A stretch of DNA of 64,000 bases from assembly GCF_001270495.1 (NCBI RefSeq), contig NZ_LGUR01000196.1:62001-126000 (forward strand), in the 5' to 3' direction. Each line of letters opens with the position of its first letter. The first letter of the stretch is position 1. Shown here piece by piece: positions 25,970 to 34,785 of the stretch. The DNA comes from Streptomyces viridochromogenes (GTDB lineage Bacteria > Actinomycetota > Actinomycetes > Streptomycetales > Streptomycetaceae). The position numbers and the translations under genes are program-made. The notes below the pieces were generated by a model, which was not told the origin of the DNA, searched no databases, and worked only from the letters and a program-made list of their open reading frames with translations.

Positions 25970-26619
25970 GCAGCAGGGAACGGATCCTGGGCCGGGTGCG
26001 GCGCGCGCTGGCCGACGTACCGGACGCGCCCCGGGACGAGCCGCCGTACGAGGAGGCGGTTCCACGGGACTATCTGCGTGAGCACGGGCAGCGCAGTGTC
26101 GCGGAGACGGTCGATCTGCTGGCCGAGAACCTGGCGGACTACCGGGCGATCGTGCACCGCTGTATCCCCGCCGATCTCGCGGCGACGATCGCCGGGATAC
26201 TGGCGGCGCGGGGCGCGAAGACGGTACTCGTGCCGCCGGGGCTGGAGTCGGAGTGGCTCGCGGCGACCGACGCCGAGCGGATCGCGGACCGGGCGGAGAG
26301 CACGCCGGACGAACTGGACCGGGTCGACAGCGTGGTCACCGCATGTGCGGTGGCCGCCGCCGAGACCGGCACCATCGTCCTGGACGGCTCCCCCGACCAG
26401 GGCCGGCGCCGCATCACGCTCGTTCCCGACCACCACATCTGTGTCGTACGGGTCCCCGAGCAGGTCGTTTCGTCCGTCCCGCAGGCCCTCGAACGCCTCG
26501 ATCCCGCCCGCCCGTTGACCTGGATCTCCGGCCCGTCGGCGACCAGCGACATCGAGCTGGACCGGGTCGAGGGGGTGCACGGCCCGCGCACCCTGGAGGT
26601 CGTGCTGGTCGGCGGCTGA
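25966..26619 (+). CDS. lutC: Lactate utilisation protein C (LUD domain)
   Basis: The 217-residue LUD/DUF162 protein is the third member of the lut operon. Marks are ACAVAAAETGTIVLDGS, TLVPDHHICVVRVPEQVV, the ISGPSATSDIELDRVEGVHG segment typical of LutC, and the C-terminus RTLEVVLVGG. The start is GTG 25966 in the GTGA overlap with lutB; the open frame before it is lutB shadow. The gene ends 11 bases before the convergent FAD-Rieske gene. Confidence 0.92.
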   Translation: MSSRERILGRVRRALADVPDAPRDEPPYEEAVPRDYLREHGQRSVAETVDLLAENLADYRAIVHRCIPADLAATIAGILAARGAKTVLVPPGLESEWLAATDAERIADRAESTPDELDRVDSVVTACAVAAAETGTIVLDGSPDQGRRRITLVPDHHICVVRVPEQVVSSVPQALERLDPARPLTWISGPSATSDIELDRVEGVHGPRTLEVVLVGG

Positions 26620-26629
26620 GCGGCGCGGC

Positions 26630-28168
26630 TCAGATGTCGCGCCGCTCCAACGGCCGTACGGCGGGGCCCTGGACGACCCGGCCGTCCGGGTCGAAGCGGG
26701 AGCCGTGGCACGGGCATTCCCAGGCCCGCTCCGCGCGGTTGAACGCGACCAGGCAGCCCAGGTGGGTGCACTTCGCGGAGACGGCGTGGACGGTGCCGTC
26801 CTCGTCGCGGTGGACGGCGCAGCGCTTGCCGGAGACGTGGACGACGGCGCCGTCGCCGGGGGCGATGTCGTCCACCGAGCCGGCCGAGGGGCCCGGCAGG
26901 TGCTGGAGCCGGTCGCCGACGAAGTGGCGTGCCACGTCGGACTGGTGCTTGACGAAGTCCTTGCCCTCGCGGACGACGGACATCACCCGGCGGGGGTCGT
27001 ACAGATCGCGCCACGGGTTCTCGCGGCCGGTGATCAGATCGCAGAGCAGACGGCCGGCCATGATGCCGCTGCTCAGGCCCCAGCCGCCGAAGCCGGTGGC
27101 CACGTAGCAGTGCCGGCTCGCGGGGTGCAGGGGGCCGACGAGCGGTACGGAGTCGGTGGAGTCGTTGTCCTGGGTGGCCCACCGGTGGGTGAAGGTGAGC
27201 TCCCCGAAGCGTTCCGTCGCCCAGTCGGACAGGCCCTTGAAGCGGGCCTCGACGTCGCCGCCCGTGCCCGGGGTGAAGTGCTCGCCGGTGACGATGAGCA
27301 GGCGTTTTCCGTCCGCGTAGGGTGCCGTGCGCACCGAGCGGGTGTTCTGCTCGGGGGTGATGTACATGCCGCTCGGGGCGGCGGCCGCGTCGATGGGGGC
27401 GGCGACCACCAGTTCCCGCCGCGTCGAGAGGCGGGTGAACAGCAGGGCCCGGTCGAAGATCGGGTAGTGGGTGGCGACCACGACGCTCCCGGCCCTCACC
27501 TTCACCCCGTCCTCGGTCGTCAGCACACAGGGTTCGCCCTCGGAGAGACCCACCACGCGCGTGTGCTCGTACACCTGGCCGCCGAGGCGCTTCAGGTCGG
27601 CGACCAGTGCCAGCAGGTACTTGCGGGGATGGAACTGGGCCTGCCCCTCGACGCGCACGGCGCCCGCCACCGGATACGGCAGCTCCGTGTCGGACACGTA
27701 CTCGGCGGCCAGGCCCGCCTCCCGGGCCGCGTCGGCCTCCGCCCGCAGTTCGTCGGTACGGTCGCCGTCCTCGGCGTAGGTGTAGGCCGCCGTCTCCTCC
27801 CAGTCGCAGTCGATGCCGAGCTCGTCCGCGACCTCGGCGGCATGCCGGATGGCGTCCGTCTGGGAGGTCGCGTACAGGTGGGCGCCGTCCTTGCCGCGGG
27901 TGCGGCGCAGGCGATCGTAGATCAGGGTGTGCTGGGCGGTGAGCTTCGCGGTGGTGTGCCCGGTGACGCCGGTGGCGAGCCGGTCCGCCTCCAGCAGGGC
28001 GACGCCGTGTCCGCGCCGGGCCAGTTCCCAGGCGGCGGAGATTCCGGCGATGCCCGCACCCACGACGGCGACGTCGATCGTGAGGTCGCCGTCCGGTGGG
28101 GGTGCGGGGTCGCCGGGCGGTGCCGTCTCGATCCAGTACGACGCGTGGGTGCGGGTCGGCTCGTCCAT
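26630..28168 (-). CDS. FAD-dependent oxidoreductase with C-terminal Rieske domain
   Basis: The 512-residue protein has a DAO-type FAD domain at the N-terminal side (VAVVGAGIAGISAAWELARR near residue 30, LLEADRLATGVTGHTTAKLT, later VGPLHPASRHCYVATGFGGW) and a Rieske 2Fe-2S domain in the last 80 residues (KCTHLGCLVAFN and CPCHGSRFD with both His and both Cys). This fused layout is common in actinobacteria and cyanobacteria, but its substrate is not settled; an amine or amino acid is likely from the DAO fold. The start ATG 28168 is chosen as the first Met before the FAD domain; 28210 is in frame. Confidence 0.9.
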   Translation of the reverse strand: MDEPTRTHASYWIETAPPGDPAPPPDGDLTIDVAVVGAGIAGISAAWELARRGHGVALLEADRLATGVTGHTTAKLTAQHTLIYDRLRRTRGKDGAHLYATSQTDAIRHAAEVADELGIDCDWEETAAYTYAEDGDRTDELRAEADAAREAGLAAEYVSDTELPYPVAGAVRVEGQAQFHPRKYLLALVADLKRLGGQVYEHTRVVGLSEGEPCVLTTEDGVKVRAGSVVVATHYPIFDRALLFTRLSTRRELVVAAPIDAAAAPSGMYITPEQNTRSVRTAPYADGKRLLIVTGEHFTPGTGGDVEARFKGLSDWATERFGELTFTHRWATQDNDSTDSVPLVGPLHPASRHCYVATGFGGWGLSSGIMAGRLLCDLITGRENPWRDLYDPRRVMSVVREGKDFVKHQSDVARHFVGDRLQHLPGPSAGSVDDIAPGDGAVVHVSGKRCAVHRDEDGTVHAVSAKCTHLGCLVAFNRAERAWECPCHGSRFDPDGRVVQGPAVRPLERRDI

Positions 28169-28220
28169 GCCGGCCGAGTTCCCCCGCCCGGCCCCGTCAC
28201 ACGAGGTCACACGAGGGACC

Positions 28221-28241
28221 GCGGGCCAGGCGAAGGCCCGC
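28221..28241 (-). terminator. Hairpin after the rhamnosidase gene
   Basis: GCGGGCC and GGCCCGC form a 7-base stem with a 7-base loop, four bases past the stop of the leftward rhamnosidase gene. It is a probable rho-independent-like terminator without a T-run. Confidence 0.55.
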
Positions 28242-28244
28242 AGG

Positions 28245-31200
28245 TCAGCCGATGGCGGCGGTCACCCGGTAACGGCCGGAAGGCAGCCGGTAGCTCGCGA
28301 CCCCGCCCTCGAAGCCCAGGTCGTCGACGCCGGGCACCCGGGACAGCGGTGTCCGGGCCTCACGCACCGTGGCCGGGTCGGCCGTGGGGATGCGCAGAGT
28401 CGCCGTACTGTTCGCGGGGACCACGGCCCGGTAGGTCAGTTTCCCGCCGTCGGTCCGCCACTCGCTGACGATCTCGCCGTACGGCGAGAGATGCGAGCCG
28501 GCGACCCGGGTGACCCGCCCGGTCGGGTCGAGGTGCGGGCGCAGGAAGAAGTGCTGGAAGCCCGGGTGGGCCGGGTCCTTGGCGATGCCCGCCATGCTCT
28601 CGTACATCCACTCCATGATCGCGCCGTAGGAGTAGTGGTTGAACGAGTTCATGTCGACCGGGCCGAAGCCGTCCTCCTTGGAGTACGAGTTCCAGCGCTC
28701 CCAGACGGTGGTGGCGCCGTTGCGCACCGAGTACAGCCAGGACGGCATGGCGTCCTGGTGCAGCAGCCGGTACGCCAGGTCGACGCGGCCCTCGTCGGTG
28801 AGGACGGGGGCGAGGACGTTCACGCCGAGGAAGCCGACGGAGAGGGTGTTCTCGGCGTACTTCACTCGGGTGCTGTCCGGGTGGGCCTCCTTGTACGCCT
28901 CGTCGTTGCCGATGTTCTCGGCGAGCAGTTCGACGAGGCGGCGGCGCTGGGCCTCGGTGTCGTAGAGGCGCAGTTTGAGGACCCAGAGCAGGGCTGTCTG
29001 GCTGTTGTCCTCGGGCTTGCCGCCGATCCACGGGGGTGCCTCGCCCAGGCTGGAGCGGACGGTGACCTCGCCCGTGGTGGCGTCGGTGACGAGGTACTTG
29101 GCGACGAACGCCCGCTTGACGCGGGAGAAGAGCTCCTCGTACGTACGGGCTTCGGCGGTACGGCCGGTGGCGCGGGCCATGTCCGCCATCAGCCGGGCGC
29201 TGTGGCCGTAGTAGACGTCGCTGATGAGCTGGGTGCTGGTGTCCTGGAAGGCCAGCCAGTCGCCGAAGATGGCGCCCTGTCCGGCGTAGGCGTCGCCGGT
29301 GCGCTGCCGGATCCAGTCCAGGTACTTGGTCATCGCGGGCCAGCTGCGGTCGATGACGGTGGTGTCGCCGGACATCTGCCAGATCGTCCAGGGGACGACC
29401 ACGCCGCAGTCGGCCCAACCGCTCGCCGGTATGGGCTGGTTGTAGCGGGCGCCGGGCGCGATCCACGTGAACTGGGCGCCGTCCGCGCCGTAGGTGCGCT
29501 GCGAGTCGATCAGGGTGTCCTGGAAGTGGCTCAGGAAATTGACCGCGTCGGCGTTGTAGAGGCCGGTGTTGGAGAAGAGCTGGGTGTCGCCGGTCCAGCC
29601 GCAGCGCTCGTCACGCTGGGGGCAGTCCGTGGGGACCCACAGGTAGTTGCCGCGCTGACCCCAACGGACGTTGCTGATCAGCTGGTTGACGTCCGTGTCG
29701 TCGGTCGTGATGGTGCCGATGTCGCGGAGGGCGGAGGTCGCGACCCGGCCGGTGAAGCGGGTGAGGGTGACGGTCTCGGTCGTGGTGACGGACACGTAGC
29801 GGAAGCCGTAGAAGGTCAGGGAGTCCTCGTGGCTCTCGCCGTCGGGGTCGCCCTTGAGGACGTAGGTGCTGGTCGCCTTGGCGGTGCGGAGGTTGGCGCG
29901 GTAGACCGAGCCGACCGGGCCGTCCGCGCCCGCGCTGTCGTCGTTGAGCATCTCGCCGGGTTTGAAGGCGACTTGGGCGCCGGCCGGGCCGCGCAGGGTG
30001 TAGCGGGGCACACCGACCATGTTCTGGCCGAGGTCGATCACGGCCGTGTCGCCGGGGTGCAGGGTCACGGCGGCGGTGGCCGCCGAGCCCGGGTCGGTGA
30101 CGGTGCGGGCGGGGTCGACGACGATACGGCCCTTGCCGTTGGGGCTGCCGTCGTGGCCGGTGACGCCCGTGTAGACGGTGACGGAGTACGGCCTGCGATC
30201 CCATTGCGGCATGAGACGGGCGCTCTCACCGGGATAGGCGACCAGCTTCGCGTCGGGGAACCTGGTGCGGAGGTCGTGTTCGGTCACGCCTGCCCAGCCG
30301 GAGGCGTCGAAGCCGCCCGCCGTCCAGCCCGGGAGCTCCTTGCGGGCGTCGTAGGTCTGGCCGTCGTAGATGTCGTCGGCGCGGTAGGGGCCGGTGTCCG
30401 TGGCCTTCCAGTCGTCGCCGGGTGCGGTGACGATCGTCTGCTCGGATCCGTCGGCGTACCGGACGAGGAGCTTCGCCTTGAGGGCCAGGGGGTTGCCGTC
30501 GGCGGAGTAGTAGGCGCTGTTCTCGGAGATCCGGCCGTTGTACCAGCCGTTGCCGAGCACGGCGGCGAGGGTGACGTGCCCTGTGTGCCGCTCCCCCGCG
30601 ACCAGGTCCGTGACGTCGTAGGTGAAGTAGTTGACGGTGCTGTCGTAGTTGGTCCAGCCGGGGGCCAGGAGTTCATGGGTGGTGCCGTCGCCCTGCGGTA
30701 CGGCGACGCGGTGACCGTTGACATGGGCCTCGTACACGCCGAGGGCGGAGATGTAGAGCCGGGCGGCGCGTACTTGACGCCCGGTCAGGCGGGCCTGGTG
30801 GCGCAGGAGCGGTGCGCCGGGGGTGTGGGGCCGCTTGCCCGCCATGGTGATCCACCGGGCGCCGTCCCAGCCGGCGATGCCGTCGCTGCTGAGCAGGCCG
30901 GTCTCGAAGTGGGCGGTCGGGGCGGGGACGGCGCGGCCGGTCTCGTCCCAGACCGTCACCGTCCAGTGGTAGCGGGTGGAGGCGTGCAGGTCGGGGCCGT
31001 CGTAGCGCACGGCGACCGAGGCGGGTGAGGTGACGCGGCCGCTGTTCCAGACGTCCGCCCGGGCGGGGGTCAGGCGGTCGGGTGCGGTCGCGACGAGGAT
31101 CCGGTACGCCGACTGGCGGCGACCGCGTACCGGGGACGCCGTGCGCCAGCCGAACCTCGGGTGGGTGGCGTCCACGCCGAGGGGGTTCGCTCTGTGCTCG

Positions 31201-31364
31201 ACCGTCAGGCCCTCGACCGCGGTGCGGTGCGCGGTCGGTGCGGCCGACGCGGGGCCGCCGACGATCCCGCCCGCCATCACCACCGGTGCCGCGCCGAGTG
31301 CCGTGGTGAGCACCGTCCTTCGACGCACCCCTTCGCCCTTCGTGCTGTCGACTCCGTCGTTCAT
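28245..31364 (-). CDS. Secreted alpha-L-rhamnosidase, GH78
   Basis: The 1039-residue enzyme has a Tat signal (VRRRTVLTTALGAAPVVMAGG) followed by the full GH78 layout: N-terminal beta domains (LTVEHRANPLGVDATHPRFG), the Bac_rhamnosid_N type domain (RAARLYISALGVYEAHVNG), the catalytic six-hairpin barrel with DCPQRDERCGWTGDTQLF (conserved acidic residues) and WQMSGDTTVI, and a C-terminal beta domain. It removes terminal rhamnose from plant glycosides and pectin side chains outside the cell. ATG 31364 is preferred over the frame start at 31466, which would run through the promoter. An operator matching the rhaI site is 29 bases upstream, tying it to the rhamnose regulon. Confidence 0.93.
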   Translation of the reverse strand: MNDGVDSTKGEGVRRRTVLTTALGAAPVVMAGGIVGGPASAAPTAHRTAVEGLTVEHRANPLGVDATHPRFGWRTASPVRGRRQSAYRILVATAPDRLTPARADVWNSGRVTSPASVAVRYDGPDLHASTRYHWTVTVWDETGRAVPAPTAHFETGLLSSDGIAGWDGARWITMAGKRPHTPGAPLLRHQARLTGRQVRAARLYISALGVYEAHVNGHRVAVPQGDGTTHELLAPGWTNYDSTVNYFTYDVTDLVAGERHTGHVTLAAVLGNGWYNGRISENSAYYSADGNPLALKAKLLVRYADGSEQTIVTAPGDDWKATDTGPYRADDIYDGQTYDARKELPGWTAGGFDASGWAGVTEHDLRTRFPDAKLVAYPGESARLMPQWDRRPYSVTVYTGVTGHDGSPNGKGRIVVDPARTVTDPGSAATAAVTLHPGDTAVIDLGQNMVGVPRYTLRGPAGAQVAFKPGEMLNDDSAGADGPVGSVYRANLRTAKATSTYVLKGDPDGESHEDSLTFYGFRYVSVTTTETVTLTRFTGRVATSALRDIGTITTDDTDVNQLISNVRWGQRGNYLWVPTDCPQRDERCGWTGDTQLFSNTGLYNADAVNFLSHFQDTLIDSQRTYGADGAQFTWIAPGARYNQPIPASGWADCGVVVPWTIWQMSGDTTVIDRSWPAMTKYLDWIRQRTGDAYAGQGAIFGDWLAFQDTSTQLISDVYYGHSARLMADMARATGRTAEARTYEELFSRVKRAFVAKYLVTDATTGEVTVRSSLGEAPPWIGGKPEDNSQTALLWVLKLRLYDTEAQRRRLVELLAENIGNDEAYKEAHPDSTRVKYAENTLSVGFLGVNVLAPVLTDEGRVDLAYRLLHQDAMPSWLYSVRNGATTVWERWNSYSKEDGFGPVDMNSFNHYSYGAIMEWMYESMAGIAKDPAHPGFQHFFLRPHLDPTGRVTRVAGSHLSPYGEIVSEWRTDGGKLTYRAVVPANSTATLRIPTADPATVREARTPLSRVPGVDDLGFEGGVASYRLPSGRYRVTAAIG

Positions 31365-31392
31365 GCCGGTAGTCCCTTCGACTGCTCGGAGT

Positions 31393-31404
31393 TGGAACGA
31401 TTCA
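31393..31404. promoter_or_regulatory. LacI-type operator at the rhamnosidase promoter
   Basis: TGGAACGATTCA differs by one base from TGAAACGATTCA, the reverse reading of the rhaI operator at 18766. It lies in the leader of the rhamnosidase transcript, 17 bases past the -10 box. Confidence 0.65.
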
Positions 31405-31420
31405 GCTCGATCGACGGTTG

Positions 31421-31449
31421 AAGCTAGTGGCAGAAGTGACGGGAGTCCA
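31421..31449 (-). promoter_or_regulatory. Promoter of the rhamnosidase gene
   Basis: On the minus strand TGGACT (31449-31444) and TAGCTT (31426-31421) are 17 bases apart. The -35 matches four of six consensus bases. The predicted start is near 31414. Confidence 0.5.
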
Positions 31450-31513
31450 TGACGTAAGCAGGACAAGTTCTGTTGCAGATTCCACCAGAAGCACCCAGTC
31501 GTCGAGCGTGTGA

Positions 31514-31527
31514 TTGAAACCGTTCAA
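31514..31527. promoter_or_regulatory. Distal operator-like palindrome
   Basis: TTGAAACCGTTCAA has perfect TTGAA/TTCAA arms and resembles the rhamnose operators. It lies about 110 bases upstream of the proximal site, in the 320-base gap between the rhamnosidase and the divergent ABC exporter genes. The rest of this gap shows no gene. Confidence 0.5.
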
Positions 31528-31684
31528 AACATTGGGGCACTGGCTGCCGCCAACGACGACACGGCCGGGGGGGGTGTCGCCAAGTACACCTGGCGATACG
31601 GGTCCTGCGCCCAATGTGGTCAAGTCGCCGTCTCCGTAGCTTCTTCGGCAGGGCACAGGGGGTGCCGGACGGAGAGTGATGACG

Positions 31685-32470
31685 ATGTTTCGGACAGGCT
31701 CGCGGCATACGCACGACAAGGGACCCGCCGCCGAGGCGCTCCGGTTGGTCAAGGTCACCAAGACCTTCGGTGCGCGGGACAGTGCCGTCACCGCGCTGGA
31801 CGGGGTCACCCTCGGCCTGGGGCGGGGCACGTTCACCGCGGTGATGGGGCCGTCGGGTTCCGGCAAGACGACGCTGCTGCACTGCGCGGCGGGTCTCGAC
31901 CGGCCGGACAGCGGCATCGTGCGCGTGGACGGTACCGAGCTGACCGCCGGCGGCGAGGCCGAGCTGACGAGGTTCCGGCGCGGTCGGATCGGGTTCGTGT
32001 TCCAGCAGTACAACCTGCTGGAGACACTGACGGTCGCGCAGAACACGGTGCTGCCGCTCAAGCTGGCCGGGCGGCGCGTCGATCGCGGGCGGGCCCAGGA
32101 GGTCCTGACGTCCGTCGGCCTGGGTGACCGGCTCGGGCACCGGCCCGGTCAGCTGTCCGGCGGTCAGCGGCAGCGCGTGGCCATCGCCCGCGCGCTGGTG
32201 ACCGAACCTCGGGTGATCTTCGCGGACGAGCCGACGGGCGCCCTGGACACCCGCAGCGCCCGCGAAGTGCTGCGGCTGCTCCAGCAGGCGGTGCGGGTGC
32301 ACGGCCGGACGGTGGTGATGGTGACCCACGACCCGGTCGCCGCCTCCTACGCGGACTCGGTGCTGTTCCTGGCGGACGGCCGGCTGGCGGGCCGGATGGA
32401 CGCGCCGACGCCGGACGCGGTGGCCGAACGCCTCGCGCACCTGGGCGACAACGTCGCGACGGGGGTGTGA
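31685..32470 (+). CDS. ABC transporter ATP-binding protein (MacB/LolD type)
   Basis: The 261-residue single ABC ATPase has Walker A GPSGSGKTTLLH, Q-loop VFQQYNLL, signature LSGGQRQRVAIARAL and Walker B VIFADEPTGALD, all typical of the LolD/MacB/SalX group that works with FtsX-like permeases. It probably powers export of, or resistance to, a peptide or lipid-like compound, or a mechanotransmission role. Three starts are near each other (GTG 31676, ATG 31679, ATG 31685); GGAG at 31671 is best spaced for the last. The permease gene begins four bases after its stop. Confidence 0.9.
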   Translation: MFRTGSRHTHDKGPAAEALRLVKVTKTFGARDSAVTALDGVTLGLGRGTFTAVMGPSGSGKTTLLHCAAGLDRPDSGIVRVDGTELTAGGEAELTRFRRGRIGFVFQQYNLLETLTVAQNTVLPLKLAGRRVDRGRAQEVLTSVGLGDRLGHRPGQLSGGQRQRVAIARALVTEPRVIFADEPTGALDTRSAREVLRLLQQAVRVHGRTVVMVTHDPVAASYADSVLFLADGRLAGRMDAPTPDAVAERLAHLGDNVATGV

Positions 32471-32473
32471 GCG

Positions 32474-33784
32474 ATGTTCCTACTGGCCATGCGGTCGATA
32501 CGGCACCGCCCCGGACGGTTCCTCGCGACGCTGCTGTCCGCGTTCCTGGGCGCGGCGATCATCATGACGTTCAACTCGATGCACGACACGGCGGCGCAGG
32601 ACGGCGTCGACCCGACCAGCGCGGACACGCTGTCCACCGCGGCGGGCGTCGTCGGCGGTTACGGCACCCTGCTGGTTTTCTTCGCCGTCGCCTCGACCCT
32701 GACGGTCAACGTCCGTCAGCGCGCCGCCGAGTTGGAGCTGTTGCGCTGCTCGGGGGCGACCCCGGCACAGCTCAAGCGGATGCTGGTCGGCGAGGCGGTG
32801 GTCGTGGCCCTGGTGGGCGCGGCGCTGGCGATCGGACCGGCCGTGCTGGGCGGCCGGGCGCTGCTGGAGGTGTTCCAGGACAGCGGCCAGGTCGCCGGGT
32901 CCGTCGACCACTCCTTCGGCCCGATCGCGTTCATGACGGGCATCGACATCACCCTGCTCGCGTCGGCGGGCGCCACCTTCCTCGCCGTACGGCGGGCGAC
33001 GCGCGGACGTGAACGGCGGGGCGGGGCACGGAAGTTCCTCGCGTACGCCGCGCTGCTCACCGGAGCGGCGTCGGTCTTCTCCACCTTCGTGTTCTCGGCG
33101 ACGGACGCGACCCTGATGGCGCCGCCGGCCTATGGGGCGATCCTGCTGTCGGTGGGGTTCGCGCTGATGGCGCCGCGGCTGCTGGAGGCCGTTCTGGACC
33201 GGCTGCCGCTGAACGGGGCGAGTGGGTGGCTCGCGGTGCGGAACCTGCGGGAGCGGGCCGGTCAACTCGCCGGGATCCTGATGTCGCTGATCCTGTTCAC
33301 GGCGGTGGCCACGGCCACGCTCACCATGCAGGCGGTGGAGAGCGACGCCGTGGCGGCCTCGGGTCTGACGAAGTCGATCGAGGCCAAGAACCTCGAGACG
33401 CTCAACTTCACGGTCGTCGGCATCATCGTGGTCTTCGTCTGCGTGATGCTGGTCAACTCGCTGTACGCGGCGACGAGTTACCGCGTCCGGGAGTTCGGTC
33501 AGCAGCGCCTGGCGGGGGCGACCCCGGGGCAGGTGCTCGGGACGGTGGGCACCGAGGGGATCGTCCTCACGGTCACGGGTGTCCTCTTCGGCACGCTGGC
33601 CGCGCTGGCGGGGATCATTCCCTTCACCGTGGTCCGCACCGAAGGGGCGCTGCCGGGCGAGGTCTACGGCATCGGGCTCGCGGTGGCCGTGATCGCGGCG
33701 GTGGTGACGCTGGGCACGATCCTGGCCACGACCCGGCGGACGCTGCGCACTCCGGCGGTCGGGGCGGTCGCGGTGGCGAGCTGA
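32474..33784 (+). CDS. FtsX-like ABC transporter permease
   Basis: The 436-residue membrane protein has two FtsX domains. The first membrane segment is at about residue 15-35, three segments follow around residues 55-180 (LLVFFAVASTLTVNVRQRAAELELLRCSGATPAQLKRMLVGE is the typical FtsX loop, split here by a segment), and the pattern repeats at about 270-430 (CVMLVNSLYAATSYRVREFG then RLAGATPGQVLGTVGTEGI). It pairs with the ATPase encoded immediately upstream. The substrate is unknown and no two-component system or antibiotic gene lies beside it. Confidence 0.88.
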   Translation: MFLLAMRSIRHRPGRFLATLLSAFLGAAIIMTFNSMHDTAAQDGVDPTSADTLSTAAGVVGGYGTLLVFFAVASTLTVNVRQRAAELELLRCSGATPAQLKRMLVGEAVVVALVGAALAIGPAVLGGRALLEVFQDSGQVAGSVDHSFGPIAFMTGIDITLLASAGATFLAVRRATRGRERRGGARKFLAYAALLTGAASVFSTFVFSATDATLMAPPAYGAILLSVGFALMAPRLLEAVLDRLPLNGASGWLAVRNLRERAGQLAGILMSLILFTAVATATLTMQAVESDAVAASGLTKSIEAKNLETLNFTVVGIIVVFVCVMLVNSLYAATSYRVREFGQQRLAGATPGQVLGTVGTEGIVLTVTGVLFGTLAALAGIIPFTVVRTEGALPGEVYGIGLAVAVIAAVVTLGTILATTRRTLRTPAVGAVAVAS

Positions 33785-33801
33785 GAAACGACCGGGACGG
33801 C

Positions 33802-33829
33802 GGGGGCGGCTGCTGCGGCGGCCGCCCCC
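33802..33829 (+). terminator. Terminator of the ABC exporter operon
   Basis: GGGGGCGGC and GCCGCCCCC make a perfect 9-base stem with a 10-base loop, 17 bases after the permease stop, followed by TTCCCT. Confidence 0.7.
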
Positions 33830-33927
33830 TTCCCTCGGCTCATGGGTGACAGATCTGGTGAACAAGCGCTTAGATAGGTACTCGGACAGGCCAGGAAAGA
33901 CACCCGCCCGCCAAGCTGGAGGCCCCG

Positions 33928-34785
33928 TTGTTCACATCCGTCGACGATGTCTCCGCACGTCTGGCCGAGACCGGCTATCTCGCCTCGCCCGCGGTCGCCA
34001 CGACCGTCTTCCTCGCCGACCGCCTCGGCAAGCCGCTCCTGGTGGAGGGCCCGGCCGGGGTCGGCAAGACGGAGCTGGCCAAGGCCGTGGCGGAGGTCGC
34101 CGGGGCGCGGCTCGTCCGGCTGCAGTGCTACGAGGGGGTCGACGAGTCCCGGGCGCTGTACGAGTGGAACCACGCCAAGCAGCTCCTGCGCATCAGCGCG
34201 GGCCGCGACGAGACATGGGACGAGACGCGCACGGACATCTTCAGCGAGGAGTTCCTGCTCACCCGGCCCCTGCTGACGGCCATCCGCGGGGACGACCCCA
34301 AGGTGCTGCTGATCGACGAGACCGACAAGGCGGACGTCGAGGTGGAGGGTCTGCTGCTGGAGGTGCTGAGCGACTTCCAGGTGACCGTTCCCGAGCTGGG
34401 CACCATCACCGCGACACGCCGCCCGTTCGTCGTCCTCACCTCCAATGCGAGCCGTGAGCTGTCGGAGGCGCTGCGCCGCCGCTGCCTCTTCCTCCACATC
34501 GACTTCCCGGACGAGGAGTTGGAGCGCCGGATCGTACGGCTGAAGGTGCCGGGCCTCGACGAGGCGCTGGCCCGCTCGGTCGTCCGGGTCGTGGGCGCGC
34601 TGCGGGCGATGGACCTGCGCAAGGCGCCGTCGGTCGCCGAGACCATCGACTGGGCGCGCACGCTGCTCGCGCTCGGCGCCGACACGCTGGACGAGACGGT
34701 CGTGCGGGCCAGCCTCGGCGTGCTCCTCAAGCACCAGGACGACGTCCTCAAGGCGTCGGCCAAGCTCGACCTGGACGCCCTGTGA
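33928..34785 (+). CDS. MoxR-family AAA+ ATPase
   Basis: The 285-residue AAA+ ATPase has Walker A EGPAGVGKTELAKAVA (about residues 37-52), Walker B VLLIDETDKAD (about 127-137), sensor-1 region PFVVLTSNASRELSEALRRRC and an arginine-rich second half. MoxR proteins act as chaperones that mature or insert cofactors in partner enzymes, usually with a VWA protein encoded beside them, as here. The start is TTG 33928, with GGAGG seven bases upstream. The stop overlaps the GTG of the VWA gene. The client protein is not evident in the neighbourhood. Confidence 0.9.
   Translation: MFTSVDDVSARLAETGYLASPAVATTVFLADRLGKPLLVEGPAGVGKTELAKAVAEVAGARLVRLQCYEGVDESRALYEWNHAKQLLRISAGRDETWDETRTDIFSEEFLLTRPLLTAIRGDDPKVLLIDETDKADVEVEGLLLEVLSDFQVTVPELGTITATRRPFVVLTSNASRELSEALRRRCLFLHIDFPDEELERRIVRLKVPGLDEALARSVVRVVGALRAMDLRKAPSVAETIDWARTLLALGADTLDETVVRASLGVLLKHQDDVLKASAKLDLDAL

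Noticed and set aside
28198..28217. Tandem pair of TCACACGAGG
   Set aside because: Only two copies with no sign of a repeat array; no function can be argued.
27927..31028. Rightward 1033-residue open frame opposite the rhamnosidase gene
   Set aside because: It is Val/Gly/Ala-rich low-complexity reading, the mirror of the GH78 gene. Long antisense frames are expected at this GC content.
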